A program made the translations under genes and the position numbers. A stretch of 64,000 nucleotides of DNA from Candidatus Lutibacillus vidarii. GTDB lineage: Bacteria; Actinomycetota; Actinomycetes; Actinomycetales; Dermatophilaceae. Positions 16,951 through 25,737 of the stretch are shown piece by piece; position 1 is the stretch's first letter, and the number at the start of each line of letters is the position of its first letter. The stretch is taken from assembly GCA_016717165.1 (NCBI GenBank), contig JADKGA010000004.1:186001-250000 (forward strand), read 5' to 3'. The notes beneath the pieces were generated by a model that saw only the letters and a list, made by a program, of their open reading frames with translations, ran no database searches and was not told where the DNA came from.

Positions 16951-18207
16951 TCAGCCAGCGAGGGCTGCGGTGCCGTTCTTCTGCAGGTCGGCCAACCAGG
17001 CGGCCGGGTCACCCGCGGTGCCGGTCAGGGTCGCCAGCTGGGAGTTGAACTTGTTGATGACGTCGTCGAGTCCGGCGAGGTTGACCGGGCCCGTGCCGTA
17101 CTCGGCGCCGGCCACGAAGGCGGCGCTGTCGGGGAACTTCGCAGCGAACTGCTTGAGCCCCTCGGTCGTCGACGGCATGACACCGAAGGCGTCGGCGAAC
17201 TTCATCTGCTGCTCGGGGGTGATGAGCGACTTGACGAGGTCGACGGCGGCCGCCTGGTTTGGCGACTTCGCGGCGATGCCCCAGCAGTTGGTGAACATCA
17301 GCGTGCCCTTGCCGGCGGGCCCGGCCGGGAGCTCGACGACCTTGTACTTGACGTCCGGATAGTCCTTCATGCCACCGGCGATCCAGTTGCCCTCGATCGT
17401 CATCGCGGCCAGCTGCTTGCCGAATGCCTCCCCGCCCCATCCGGTCGACGGGGTCGTCTGGGTGTTGAACTTCAGGACCCCGTCCTTCATCAGCTTCTGG
17501 ACCTCCTGGAGGCCCTGGAGGTTGCCGGCGTCGGTCGCGGACATCGCACCCGAGGAGTTGACCACCCAGCCGCCGGCCTGGCGCATGAAGGCTCCGGACC
17601 GGTTGATGTCGTTGCCGATGACCAGACCGGTGACCGTCCCGGAGGTCAGCTTCTTGGCGACGGCCTCGAGGCCGGCCCAGTCCTTGGGGATGTCGGCGTC
17701 GGTGAGCCCGGCCTTGGTCCACAGGCCGGTGTTGATCTGCAGCGCAAGGGTCGAGGAGTCCTTCGGGGCGCAGTAGAACTTGCCGTCATACGTGAAGGCT
17801 TTGACCAGGCTGTCGACGAAGCCGGCGTCCTTGACCTGGTCACCGTAGGCGAACAGGTTGCCCGCCTTGGCGTAGGTGCCGATCCGGCTGGCATCGGTGT
17901 AGAAGAGGTCCGGAGGCGCGGACGAGGCGAACGCCTGCCCGAGCTGCTGACCAAGGTCCTGGGCGGCGATGACCTCCACGGTGTTCCCGGACTTGGCGGC
18001 CCAGGCCGCGGCGGCGGCCTTGACCGCGCTGGTCTCGGCGTCGCCCGAGCTGCCGATCATCACGGTGAGCTTGACCGGACCGGTCTTGGACGGCTGGGTG
18101 CCCGAGTTGTTGTTGTTGAAGCCCCCACCCCCACAGGCCGTGAGAGCCAGGGCTCCGCTCGCGGCGATGGCCAGGAAGGCGCCCTTCCGCAATGGTCGTG
18201 CGTTCAT
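16951..18207 (-). CDS. extracellular sugar-binding lipoprotein of ABC importer
   Basis: 418-residue solute-binding protein (CUT1, MalE-like). ATG 18207 follows GGAG. The signal peptide MNARPLRKGAFLAIAASGAL leads to the lipobox LTAC with Cys25 as lipid anchor, then a Gly/Asn-rich linker. Typical family stretches are KLTVMIGSSGDAETSAVKAAAAAW at the N-terminus, SAPPDLFYTDASR, and TFTNCWGIAAKSP-like FTNCWGIAAKSPNQAAAVDLVKSL near the C-terminus. It sits outside the membrane and delivers sugar to the two permeases downstream. First gene of the transporter operon, 74 bp downstream of lacI on the same strand. Confidence 0.92.
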   Translation of the reverse strand: MNARPLRKGAFLAIAASGALALTACGGGGFNNNNSGTQPSKTGPVKLTVMIGSSGDAETSAVKAAAAAWAAKSGNTVEVIAAQDLGQQLGQAFASSAPPDLFYTDASRIGTYAKAGNLFAYGDQVKDAGFVDSLVKAFTYDGKFYCAPKDSSTLALQINTGLWTKAGLTDADIPKDWAGLEAVAKKLTSGTVTGLVIGNDINRSGAFMRQAGGWVVNSSGAMSATDAGNLQGLQEVQKLMKDGVLKFNTQTTPSTGWGGEAFGKQLAAMTIEGNWIAGGMKDYPDVKYKVVELPAGPAGKGTLMFTNCWGIAAKSPNQAAAVDLVKSLITPEQQMKFADAFGVMPSTTEGLKQFAAKFPDSAAFVAGAEYGTGPVNLAGLDDVINKFNSQLATLTGTAGDPAAWLADLQKNGTAALAG

Positions 18208-18281
18208 GTCGATCTCCATCGGTTGTCGTGCGGTTGCCCGCGTGGGTGTCGCCTCGGCACGGTTGGCCGTGGTGGTGTCGC

Positions 18282-19316
18282 TTAACGAGCCGGCGGTATG
18301 ACGGTGCGGCTGGAGCTGCTCCGCCGGACGAGCTCGGGGTGGAGGACGGTGCCTGCGGCAGGTGGTGTCTGCGCGTTGAGCAGGATCGCGAGGACCCGCT
18401 CGGTGATCTCGGTCAGGGGCTGGCGCAGCGTCGTCAGGCCGAGGACCCGAGCGGCGTCGGTGTCGTCGAAACCGACGATGCCGACGTCGAGGCCGGGCCG
18501 CAGCCCACGCTCGTGCACGGCCCGCCAGACACCGGCCGCCAGGGCGTCGGAGGCGCAGACGATGGCGCCGCCGGGGCCGACGATGTCGACGAGGGGACGC
18601 GCCGCGAGGGTCGCGGCGTCGAGCTCTTGGACCGCGACGCCCTGCCAGGCCTCGTCGCCGACGCCGAGCCGGTCAACCGCGCGTGCCCAGCCGGCGCGGC
18701 GGTCGTCACCGACCGGGGAGCCGGTTGGCCAACCGAGAAAGGCCACTCGCTGGTAGCCCTCGTCGACGAGGTGGCTGACTGCGGTCTCGACGCCGGCGGC
18801 GCCGTCGACGTCGACCCACGCGGTCTCGGTGGGGTCGTCCCAGACCCGGCCGAAGGCCGCGAACGGGATGCCCCGGTCCCGCAGCCACTGCGGCCTCGGG
18901 TCGTCGTGCCGGGTGTCGGTGAGGATGAAGCCGTCCGCCAGCCGGCTCGCGAGCACCTCCTCGTATGCCGCGATGGGCTCCCGGTAGTCCGGCGCGGCGA
19001 ACGGGAGGATGTGGGTGTCGTTGCGGCTCGACGTCAGGGTGAGCTCGACGAGGAAGGCGTCGAGAACCGAGCCGAGCCGACCGGCACCCCGCGCGTCGAT
19101 CTCCAGACCCCAGGCACCGGCCCGTTCCTGCTTGAGCGTGCGGGCCGCCCGGCTGGGCCGGAAGCCGAGCCGGTCGATCTCGGCCTGGACCCGGACCAGC
19201 GTGTCGGGGGCGACCTTGTGCGGTGAGTTGACGACATTGCTCACCGTCTGCCGGGACACCTCCGCGGCCCGGGCAACATCGAGGATGGTCGCTCGGTGGC
19301 TCTGGCGCGTCGACAC
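18282..19316 (-). CDS. LacI-family transcriptional regulator of the sugar locus
   Basis: 344-residue repressor. Residues 9-30 hold the LacI-type helix-turn-helix and hinge (ATILDVARAAEVSRQTVSNVVN, with FRPSRAARTLKQ as the hinge region). The remainder is a periplasmic-binding-like effector domain containing FILTDTRHDDPRP, GVETAVSHLVDEGYQRVAFLGW and ASDALAAGVWRA. It reads into the ABC importer operon and is divergent from the debranching-type gene. Two operators lie directly upstream of its start (19341-19375), which fits autoregulation and control of both sides. The inducer is unknown, presumably a sugar. Confidence 0.92.
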   Translation of the reverse strand: MSTRQSHRATILDVARAAEVSRQTVSNVVNSPHKVAPDTLVRVQAEIDRLGFRPSRAARTLKQERAGAWGLEIDARGAGRLGSVLDAFLVELTLTSSRNDTHILPFAAPDYREPIAAYEEVLASRLADGFILTDTRHDDPRPQWLRDRGIPFAAFGRVWDDPTETAWVDVDGAAGVETAVSHLVDEGYQRVAFLGWPTGSPVGDDRRAGWARAVDRLGVGDEAWQGVAVQELDAATLAARPLVDIVGPGGAIVCASDALAAGVWRAVHERGLRPGLDVGIVGFDDTDAARVLGLTTLRQPLTEITERVLAILLNAQTPPAAGTVLHPELVRRSSSSRTVIPPAR

Positions 19317-19340
19317 CCTTGACTCCTCGCCCGCGAAGGT

Positions 19341-19375
19341 GGAACGTTCATATGTCTGATTTGAACGTTCATATG
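19341..19375. promoter_or_regulatory. two LacI-type operators
   Basis: The 13-mer GAACGTTCATATG occurs twice, at 19342-19354 and 19363-19375, exactly 21 bp (two helical turns) apart. Each contains a TGAACGTTCA-like palindrome with the central CG of LacI-family operators: 19362-19371 perfect, 19341-19350 one mismatch. It lies in the lacI/debranching-gene intergenic region. Confidence 0.75.
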
Positions 19376-19506
19376 AGAGGAGCGTGACGCGCGCTCCGGG
19401 CTGCTGTCAAGAGTCCCCGCAGAGAACTGGCAGGCCCCGCGTCACCTGGCACGAGTAGCGTCTGGGGGCGCACCGACATCGGCCCGTCGACGAAGGAGAG
19501 GGTGAG

Positions 19507-21684
19507 ATGAGCGAACCGGATCCCGGTCAGGCGGTCCCGCGGCAACCCTGGCTGCACGAGCTCGCCATCGCCGTCGACGGCAATGCGACCCTGCTTTGCG
19601 CCTGGGACGGCTCGGTCGGCGCGCTCTCCAGCGGAGGAGGCGACGCCAAGACCGGGGACCGTCCGACTAAGGCCGGGGCCGGTTCGACGGCCGTGGCCCG
19701 AGGCGTCGAGGGCCTCTTCGTCGACGATGCCCGCTGTCTCAGCGTCCTGTCCGTCCGCCTCGGCGACGACCCGCTCACCGCCGTGGCCGGGCGCGCCGCG
19801 GGGGCCGTCGCCGAGTTCGTCGCGGCGGCGCGGAGCCTGGGCAACCCCGGACCGGACCCGACGGTCGAGGTGCACCAACGGCGGGTCCTCGACGGCGCCC
19901 GGCTCGCCCTGGTCGTCGCCGTCACCTCGCGTGCGGACGTCTCGGTGACCGAGCCGCTGCGGATCCGGGTGGGCGGCGACGGGATCGACGTGGCCGAGGC
20001 CAAGGCCGGTCATCCGGGGCAACCGATCTGTCCGGCCCAGGCCACCGGCGACGGGGCGCAGTGGTGCGCGGACCGGCATACGACGACCGTCTCGTGCACC
20101 CCACCACCGGACGAGGTGACCATCGAGCCGGACGGCACCGCGACCTTGACCTTCCACCTCCACGTCGCCCCACACAGCCGCGCCGAGGTCACGGTTGCCC
20201 TCGCGGCACACCGCCGGACCAGCTCGCTCTTCGACGCCGACGCCGGGTCCGCGGCGGTGCGCTGGACCAGTGAGCTCACCGTCACCGCGGACGACCCCCG
20301 TCTGGCGAGGGCGGTCAGCCAGTCGGTCGACGACCTGGCCCACCTGCTGCTGCGCGACCCGGAGCAGCCCGCGGACATCTTCGCCGCCGCCGGGACGCCG
20401 TGGTACCTCACCTTGTTCGGCCGGGACTCGATCTGGGCGGCGCGGCTGGCCCTCCCGCTCGGCACCGAGCTCGCCGGTGGCACCCTGCGGGCGCTGGCCC
20501 GACGCCAGGGCACGACGGTCGACGCCGGCCGCGCGGAGGAGCCGGGCAAGATCCCGCACGAGCTGCGGCGCACCGACGTGCCGGACGACTCGATGGCGCT
20601 GGCCCTGCCTCCGGTGTACTACGGCACGGTCGATGCGACGCCGCTGTGGATCGTCCTGCTCCACGACGCCTGGCGCTGGGGCCTGGACCCGCAGGAGGTC
20701 CGCGACCTCCTCCCGGCGCTGCGGGCTGCGCTGGGTTGGCTCCTCGAGCACGCCGCCCCGGACGAGGACGGATTGCTCAAGTATGTCGACGCAAGCGGTC
20801 ACGGCCTGACGAACCAGGGCTGGAAGGACTCGGCGGACTCGGTGCGCTGGCACGACGGGCGAATCGCCGACGCACCGATCGCGCTGGTCGAAGCGCAGGC
20901 GTATGCCGTCGAGGCCGCCGGGTGCGCAGCCACCGTGCTGCGGGCGCTGGGGTCGGGTGAGGACGACCAGGCCTTGGCGAACCGGGTCGAGGCCTGGGGC
21001 ACGGCGCTGAAGCAGCGAGTCCGCGAGCGCTTCTGGGTCGGCTCGGGCGCGCAGCGCCGGCTCGCCATCGCCATCGACGGGGGTGGGCGTGCCGTCGACG
21101 GGGTCGCGTCGAACATGGGCCATGTCCTCGGCACGGGCACCCTCACCCCCACCGAGGCGGCCGACGTCGCGGCGGAGCTGATGGCCGAGCGGATGCTCGG
21201 CACCTACGGGATCGTCACGCTCTCGGAGGACAACGGTGGGTACAACCCGATCGGCTACCACACCGGGTCGATCTGGACCCATGACAGCGCGATCTGCGCG
21301 TGGGGCCTGGCCCGCGAGAGGCAGGACGCCGCAGCAGCCGAGGTGGCTCGGCGGCTGCTCGACCTTGCCGAGGTCTTCGACTACCGAGTGCCCGAGCTGT
21401 GCGCAGACGAGGGGGTGCTCGGGCGCCCCGCGCCATACCCCGCGTCGTGCCGGCCACAGGCCTGGTCGTGCGCGGCCATGGTCGGGCTGCTGACGACTGC
21501 GCTCGGCCTGTCGGTCGACGTCCCCGGGCGGTCGATCACGGTCCGTCCGAGCCAGCCCGCGCCCTTCGGTGCCCTCACGGTCGGCGGCATCCGGGTCGGC
21601 GACGCGCGGGTCACGATCAGCACCGACCGCGAGGGCGGCGTCACGGTCGTCGGGCTGCCCCCGGGGTTCGTCGTCCGCCACTGA
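19507..21684 (+). CDS. glycogen-debranching-type amylo-alpha-1,6-glucosidase family protein
   Basis: 725-residue cytoplasmic glycoside hydrolase-like protein. The first 230 residues match the N-terminal beta-sandwich domain of bacterial debranching-type proteins (LFVDDARCLSVLSVRL). The (alpha/alpha)6 domain follows: SQSVDDLAHLL, TPWYLTLFGRDSIWAARL (typical signature with the acidic residue in FGRDS), LPPVYYGTVDATPLWI, QGWKDSADSV, EAQAYAVEA, NMGHVLGTG, and YNPIGYHTGSIWTHDSAIC near the end. Likely trims alpha-glucans or oligosaccharides taken up by the neighbouring importer. GTGAGATG context: the start ATG 19507 follows GGAGAGGGTG. Exact specificity is unproven. Confidence 0.85.
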   Translation: MSEPDPGQAVPRQPWLHELAIAVDGNATLLCAWDGSVGALSSGGGDAKTGDRPTKAGAGSTAVARGVEGLFVDDARCLSVLSVRLGDDPLTAVAGRAAGAVAEFVAAARSLGNPGPDPTVEVHQRRVLDGARLALVVAVTSRADVSVTEPLRIRVGGDGIDVAEAKAGHPGQPICPAQATGDGAQWCADRHTTTVSCTPPPDEVTIEPDGTATLTFHLHVAPHSRAEVTVALAAHRRTSSLFDADAGSAAVRWTSELTVTADDPRLARAVSQSVDDLAHLLLRDPEQPADIFAAAGTPWYLTLFGRDSIWAARLALPLGTELAGGTLRALARRQGTTVDAGRAEEPGKIPHELRRTDVPDDSMALALPPVYYGTVDATPLWIVLLHDAWRWGLDPQEVRDLLPALRAALGWLLEHAAPDEDGLLKYVDASGHGLTNQGWKDSADSVRWHDGRIADAPIALVEAQAYAVEAAGCAATVLRALGSGEDDQALANRVEAWGTALKQRVRERFWVGSGAQRRLAIAIDGGGRAVDGVASNMGHVLGTGTLTPTEAADVAAELMAERMLGTYGIVTLSEDNGGYNPIGYHTGSIWTHDSAICAWGLARERQDAAAAEVARRLLDLAEVFDYRVPELCADEGVLGRPAPYPASCRPQAWSCAAMVGLLTTALGLSVDVPGRSITVRPSQPAPFGALTVGGIRVGDARVTISTDREGGVTVVGLPPGFVVRH

Positions 21685-21695
21685 CCCGCCCGGCG

Positions 21696-21998
21696 TCAGC
21701 GCCTCGCCGGCGCTCCGACCCTGACCCGCACCAGGACCTCGTCGCCGACGTCGATGCCCTCGGCCCGGCGCACCGCGACCTTGAGCGGCACGAGGTACAC
21801 CCCGTCCTTCGGCATCAGCGAGGTCTGGAAGGTCGTGCGCCCCACGGTGACCGTGACCGGTACACACCCCCAGCCGTAGCTGAGCTCGGGCTGGTCACGC
21901 AGCTCGGCCGAGAGCGGCTCGGGCATGGCGACGAAGTGGTGCGGGGCGGGTCCACGCCAGGAGATCACCTCGCCGGCGAACTCGACGTCCATCGGCAT
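21696..21998 (-). CDS. DUF1905-domain protein
   Basis: 100-residue small beta-barrel protein of the DUF1905 family: EFAGEVISWRGPAPHHFVAMP at the start, SYGWGCVPVTVTVGRTTFQTSLMPKDGVYLVPLK in the middle, and EGIDVGDEVLVRVRV at the end, all as in the family. Function is unknown; some members are fused to YdhG/DUF1801-type domains. It converges on the debranching-type gene with an 11-bp gap. An ATG at 21992 is an alternative start. Confidence 0.85.
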   Translation of the reverse strand: MPMDVEFAGEVISWRGPAPHHFVAMPEPLSAELRDQPELSYGWGCVPVTVTVGRTTFQTSLMPKDGVYLVPLKVAVRRAEGIDVGDEVLVRVRVGAPARR

Positions 21999-22053
21999 AC
22001 CGTATGGCGCTCGTGGGGCTCGGTGCGCGCCTGAGGTGACCCTGGCGCGGCAT

Positions 22054-22132
22054 ACAAACGTGCAATACCCCCGTATGACGCCCGAAAGATCCCGAAATCC
22101 GGGCCGATCTGAGGACTACTGCACGTTCGAAT
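22054..22132. repeat. CGAACGTGCAGTA palindromic repeat, copy E2
   Basis: Imperfect inverted repeat in the gap between the DUF1905 and exonuclease genes. Left arm ACAAACGTGCAATAC, right arm TACTGCACGTTCGA. The middle reads, on the minus strand, TTTCGGGATCTTTCGGGCGTC-ATAC, aligning with the copies at 48412 and 63482. Non-coding. Confidence 0.65.
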
Positions 22133-22185
22133 GCCCGCGAGCGCCGTCGATGGGCGAGTCGGTCGAGGCCGCAGGCCGGGCGAGG

Positions 22186-23112
22186 TCAGGGCAGCGCGTA
22201 GTCGACGACGACCGACGCGTGGTCACTGAGCCGGGCGTCCCGGCTCGGCTCGCGATCGGTGCGGGCCGCCACCGCCGAGCGGGCCAGCGCCGGCGTGGCG
22301 AGGTGGTAGTCGATCCGCCACCCGGTGTCGTTGGCGAAGGAGTCGCCCAGCCAGCTCCACCACGAGTACGGCCCCTGGGTGTCGGGGTGCAGCCGCCGGA
22401 CGACGTCGACGAGCCGGCGCGGCCCGAGCAGCGACCCGAACCACTCGCGCTCCTCGGGCAGGAAGCCCACCGCGCGGACCTGCCGACGCCAGCTGACGAC
22501 GTCGAGCGGGCTGTGCGCGACATTGAGGTCGCCGAGGAGGAGGAACTCGCGCCCGCCCGCACGGGCCGCCCGCCGCGCCGAGGTCAGCTGCCGGGAGAAG
22601 CCGGCGAGGAAGCGCATCTTCCGCTCATAGTGCGCGCCGCCGTCCGGGGCCTCGCGCATCCGCCCCGGCCGCTGCAGGTGCGCGGGCAGCCCACCCTTGG
22701 GCAGGTAGAGCGACGCCACGGTCACCGGGGCGTCGGCCAGGTCCACCTCGACATACCTCCCCTGGTGGGCGAACGCCCGCAGCTCACGGGCCACGGGGTA
22801 TGCCGCAGCAGCGCCCTCGGCGACCCCGCACACCACGCCGGAGGGGTCGAGCACCGTGACCGGGTCGCCCCAGCTGCGGACCGCCGCGGGCGGCATACGG
22901 GTGAGGACCGCGACCCCGTTGCGGCCCGCGAGGTGACCCGGGTCGTAGGCCGCGTGGTACCCACCGAAGGCGCGCTCGGGCAGCGCGGCGACGGGGGCCC
23001 GCACCTCCTGAAGCGCGACGACATCGCAGCCGCGGGTGTCGAGCCACTGGGCGAAACCGCGCCGATGGACGGCCCGGATGCCGTTGACATTGAACGTGGC
23101 GACGCGGAGCAC
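22186..23112 (-). CDS. xth: exonuclease III / AP endonuclease
   Basis: 308-residue Mg-dependent endonuclease/exonuclease/phosphatase-fold enzyme for repair of abasic sites. Active-site motifs in order: ATFNVNGIRAV (Asn7), DVVALQEVRAP (metal-binding Glu), SLYLPKGGL (catalytic Tyr region), LLGDLNVAHSPLDV (Asp-Asn pair), and the C-terminal RIDYHLATP and SDHASVVVDY (His of the Asp-His dyad). The GTG start at 23112 has AAAGGGA upstream. Divergent from the methyltransferase gene with only 35 bp between starts, so promoters overlap. Confidence 0.9.
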   Translation of the reverse strand: MLRVATFNVNGIRAVHRRGFAQWLDTRGCDVVALQEVRAPVAALPERAFGGYHAAYDPGHLAGRNGVAVLTRMPPAAVRSWGDPVTVLDPSGVVCGVAEGAAAAYPVARELRAFAHQGRYVEVDLADAPVTVASLYLPKGGLPAHLQRPGRMREAPDGGAHYERKMRFLAGFSRQLTSARRAARAGGREFLLLGDLNVAHSPLDVVSWRRQVRAVGFLPEEREWFGSLLGPRRLVDVVRRLHPDTQGPYSWWSWLGDSFANDTGWRIDYHLATPALARSAVAARTDREPSRDARLSDHASVVVDYALP

Positions 23113-23147
23113 GAGGGTCCCTTTCGAGTGGGGCTGCTCGGACCATC

Positions 23148-23792
23148 ATGGACAATCGGCTCATGGCCTCTGCGCAGCACCCGCTCTTCGCGCGGCTCTA
23201 CGCGCGCTGCATCAGCCCGTCGCTGCGCCGGATGGGGGCGGACCCGCTGCGCCGTCGCGCGCTGGACGGGCTCGCCGGGACCGTCGTCGAGGTCGGTGCC
23301 GGCGACGGGGCGAACTTCCCCTTCTACCCCGACACGGTCGAGCAGGTGGTCGCGGTCGAGCCCGAGCCGTACCTGCGAGCCCGGGCCGCCGCGGCCGCCG
23401 CGGCATACCCCGTGGTCGGGGTGGTCGACGGGACGGCCGAACGGTTGCCCGTCGCCGACGGGACGGCAGACGCGGTCGTCTTCACCCTGGTCCTGTGCAC
23501 GGTGAACGACCAGGTCCAGGCACTCGCCGAGGCCCGCCGGGTGCTGCGGCCGGGAGGCGAGCTGCGGGTGCTCGAGCACGTCATGGCGCACGAGCCCGGG
23601 CCGCTGCGGAGCGTCCAGCGGGCCCTCGACGCAACCTTCTGGCCGCTCCTCGCCGGCGGCTGCCACTGCGCTCGGGACACCGTCGGCGCGGTCGAGGGGG
23701 CCGGCTTCGGGTTCGAGTCGCTCGAGCGGTTCACCTTCCCCGCGGGGTCGCGGGGGCTGGACTCCTCGGTGGTCCTCGGCCGGGCGCGGTGA
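23148..23792 (+). CDS. class I SAM-dependent methyltransferase
   Basis: 214-residue methyltransferase. Motif I VVEVGAGDGANFPFYP binds SAM, VVAVEPEPYLRARA provides the acidic post-I residue, GTAERLPVADGTADAVVFTLVLCTV is motif IV, and EARRVLRPGGELRVLEHVMA is motif VI. The order and the LCTV/LEHV spelling resemble the UbiE/phosphatidylethanolamine methyltransferase-like group seen in actinomycetes, but the substrate cannot be read. A second ATG at 23163 is an alternative start. Confidence 0.85.
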   Translation: MDNRLMASAQHPLFARLYARCISPSLRRMGADPLRRRALDGLAGTVVEVGAGDGANFPFYPDTVEQVVAVEPEPYLRARAAAAAAAYPVVGVVDGTAERLPVADGTADAVVFTLVLCTVNDQVQALAEARRVLRPGGELRVLEHVMAHEPGPLRSVQRALDATFWPLLAGGCHCARDTVGAVEGAGFGFESLERFTFPAGSRGLDSSVVLGRAR

Positions 23793-23840
23793 GGCTCTGC
23801 GCGTTGAGGCTCAGCGCGCTGAGGCTTAGCGCGTTGAGGT

Positions 23841-24185
23841 TCAGGCCGGTTCGGTGTCCACCATGACCAGCGACATCTGAGCCGCCTCGACAGCGACGAG
23901 GGCGTGCCGCTCGTTCGGCGCGAGGTAGATGACATCGCCGGCCGTCATACGGTGCACGTCCGAGCCGACCGTGAAGTCGATGACCCCGGTGAGGCAGGTG
24001 ACCACGACGGCCCGCGGTGAGGTGTGCGCGGTGAGCTCCTGCCCAGCGTCGAAGCTGAAGTAGACGACCCGCAGGAGCGGGTTGTTGACGACGACCCGCG
24101 AGGTCGTCGCCTTCGCGGTGACGGGCAGGTCGGCCAGGATGCCGGTCACCGCCGCCGAGGTCGCGGTGCTGGTCTGGTCGGGCAT
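23841..24185 (-). CDS. small cupin-domain protein
   Basis: 114-residue single-domain cupin. ATG 24185 is preceded by a perfect AGGAGG, so the longer upstream frame is rejected. The core runs from LLRVVYFSFDAGQELTAHTSP (metal-binding His in cupin motif 1, GxxxxxHxH-like) through GVIDFTVGSDVHRMTAGDVIYLAP to NERHALVAVE (motif 2 His). This shape fits a metal-binding dioxygenase or sensor; the role is unknown. Convergent with the methyltransferase. Confidence 0.8.
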   Translation of the reverse strand: MPDQTSTATSAAVTGILADLPVTAKATTSRVVVNNPLLRVVYFSFDAGQELTAHTSPRAVVVTCLTGVIDFTVGSDVHRMTAGDVIYLAPNERHALVAVEAAQMSLVMVDTEPA

Positions 24186-24324
24186 GTGGTCCTCCTCGCG
24201 AGCGGTCCGCTGTCGGGCGGCGGTGGCGGCGCGGGCCTGCGGCGATCGCGGCGCGCTGGCCGACACGACCAGAGTGTCACGACGTGGCTGTCCCGCGGGA
24301 CCCGGGCCCGGCATACTCCCTGGC

Positions 24325-25479
24325 ATGACCGCCGTGAACGTGCCGCTGAAGCGGCCGATGCTCCCTCGCGACCCGCACGAGCCGGGCCGGGTCGCGACGC
24401 CGCTGGAGCTGCTCTTCGACCTCGTCTTCGTCGTCGCCATCGCGAGCAACTCCGCCCAGCTGCACCACGCGATCACCGAGCACCACGCGAGCGCCGGCAT
24501 CCTCGGCTACACGATGACGTGGTTCGCGATCTGGTGGGCCTGGGTCGGGTTCACGTGGTTCGCCTCGGCGTACGACAACGACGACGCGCTCTACCGGCTG
24601 CTCGCCTTCGTCATCATGACCGGCTCGCTCATGCTCGCCGCGTCGGTGCCGGACCTGTTCGCCGACGGTCAGTCGCTGCTCGCCGTCGCCGGGTATGCCG
24701 TCATGCGCCTGGGGTATGTCGCGCTGTGGTTGCGGGCCGCTGCGAGCGACCCGGTGCACCGTCAGGCGGCTTTGCGGTATGCCGTCGGGGTCACGGCGGT
24801 CCAGTCGCTCTGGATCGCCCGGATCTGGGCGCCGTCGTCGATCCTCATCCCGACCTTCTTCCTCCTGGTCATCTGCGAGCTCTCCATCCCGGTCTGGGCC
24901 GAGGGCCGTCACGGCACGACCCCCTGGCACCGCCACCACATCGCCGAGCGCTTCTCGCTCATGACGATCATCGTGCTCGGAGAGGTCTTCCTCTCCTCCG
25001 TCACCGCGGTCCAGGGCGTCGACCAGGTCGGCTGGGATGTCGTCCCGCTGGCCCTCGGCGGCCTGCTGCTCGTCTTCGGGCTGTGGTGGGTCTACTTCAA
25101 ACGCGAGCACCACCGGCTCACCGACGGCGGAGCCCGGACCTGGATGTTCAGCTACGGGCACCTCGTGATCTTCGCGTCGATCGCCTCCCTCGGCGCGGGT
25201 CTGGCGGCGGTGGTCGACGCCGTGCACGGCGAGGGGGACGGCGTCACGGCGGTGTGGGTCATGGCGATCGGTCTGAGCCTGGTCGGGCTCACCCTCTCGG
25301 GGATGCACGCGGTCGTCGACGGACTGCGCGGTATGGCGCCCGCCGTCTTCGTCGCGGTCGGCGCCGTCGGCGTGGCCGTGGCGACGACCTTGGGGCTGCC
25401 GTTGACCTGGGCGGTCCTCGCGCTCGGGCTGGTCCTCACGGCGACGGTCACTCACCACGTCCTGCGCTCCGGCCACTGA
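24325..25479 (+). CDS. LtrA-family (low temperature requirement A) membrane protein
   Basis: 384-residue multi-pass membrane protein. The N-terminal signature RVATPLELLFDLVFVVAIA followed by LHHAI defines the LtrA family, supported by FAIWWAWVGFTWFASAYDNDD, HIAERFSLMTIIVLGEVFLS and WWVYFKREHHRL. Length and about ten hydrophobic segments are normal. The family was named from a cold-sensitive Listeria mutant; its biochemical function is unknown. ATG 24325 chosen, since an upstream frame runs antisense through the cupin gene. Confidence 0.9.
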   Translation: MTAVNVPLKRPMLPRDPHEPGRVATPLELLFDLVFVVAIASNSAQLHHAITEHHASAGILGYTMTWFAIWWAWVGFTWFASAYDNDDALYRLLAFVIMTGSLMLAASVPDLFADGQSLLAVAGYAVMRLGYVALWLRAAASDPVHRQAALRYAVGVTAVQSLWIARIWAPSSILIPTFFLLVICELSIPVWAEGRHGTTPWHRHHIAERFSLMTIIVLGEVFLSSVTAVQGVDQVGWDVVPLALGGLLLVFGLWWVYFKREHHRLTDGGARTWMFSYGHLVIFASIASLGAGLAAVVDAVHGEGDGVTAVWVMAIGLSLVGLTLSGMHAVVDGLRGMAPAVFVAVGAVGVAVATTLGLPLTWAVLALGLVLTATVTHHVLRSGH

Positions 25480-25511
25480 GCTGCGCGCCGCGCCGCGCCG
25501 CGGCGCGGAGG

Positions 25512-25548
25512 TTACCCGGGGGTAAGGATTGCCTTACCCATGGGTAGC
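25512..25548 (+). promoter_or_regulatory. candidate DtxR/IdeR iron box with overlapping TTACCC palindromes
   Basis: GGTAAGG-ATTG-CCTTACC (25521-25538) lies 26 bp before the small ORF at 25564. As a 19-mer (25523-25541) it agrees with the DtxR/IdeR consensus TTAGGTTAGSCTAACCTAA at 12 positions. It can also be read as two palindromes TTACCC-NN-GGGTA(A/G), at 25512-25525 and 25535-25548, about two helical turns apart. A related site is at 26978. Confidence 0.45.
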
Positions 25549-25563
25549 CCAGACCCTGGATCT

Positions 25564-25698
25564 ATGTACACCCTCGAAGACATCGACCTCTACGACGACG
25601 CCGTGGCGACATACCTCCAGCTCGAGGCACCGGACGGGACCGACGCCGAGGCCGACGCCCGCCTGCACCCCAGCGACTACCTGGTCGTCGGCGCCTGA
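25564..25698 (+). CDS. 44-residue acidic peptide behind a candidate iron box
   Basis: Short ORF from ATG 25564, product MYTLEDIDLYDDAVATYLQL and then an Asp/Glu-rich stretch ending DYLVVGA. Strongly acidic, no signal peptide, no recognised family. Support comes from its position 26 bp downstream of a metal-box-like palindrome and from normal codon use; against it, the ribosome binding site is weak. Converges with the BNR-repeat gene, which also has a similar box upstream. Confidence 0.4.
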   Translation: MYTLEDIDLYDDAVATYLQLEAPDGTDAEADARLHPSDYLVVGA

Positions 25699-25737
25699 TC
25701 GCCCCGGTCGTTATCGACCACGTCACCTAGGCGTCGC

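Noticed and set aside
19369..21867. Long minus-strand open frame (832 codons) opposite the debranching-type gene
   Set aside because: Antisense shadow; the plus strand encodes a clear (alpha/alpha)6 enzyme and this frame has only Arg/Pro/Gly-rich sequence.
22116..22562. Alternative frames within the exonuclease III gene
   Set aside because: Shadows; the 308-residue frame has all active-site motifs of the exonuclease III family.
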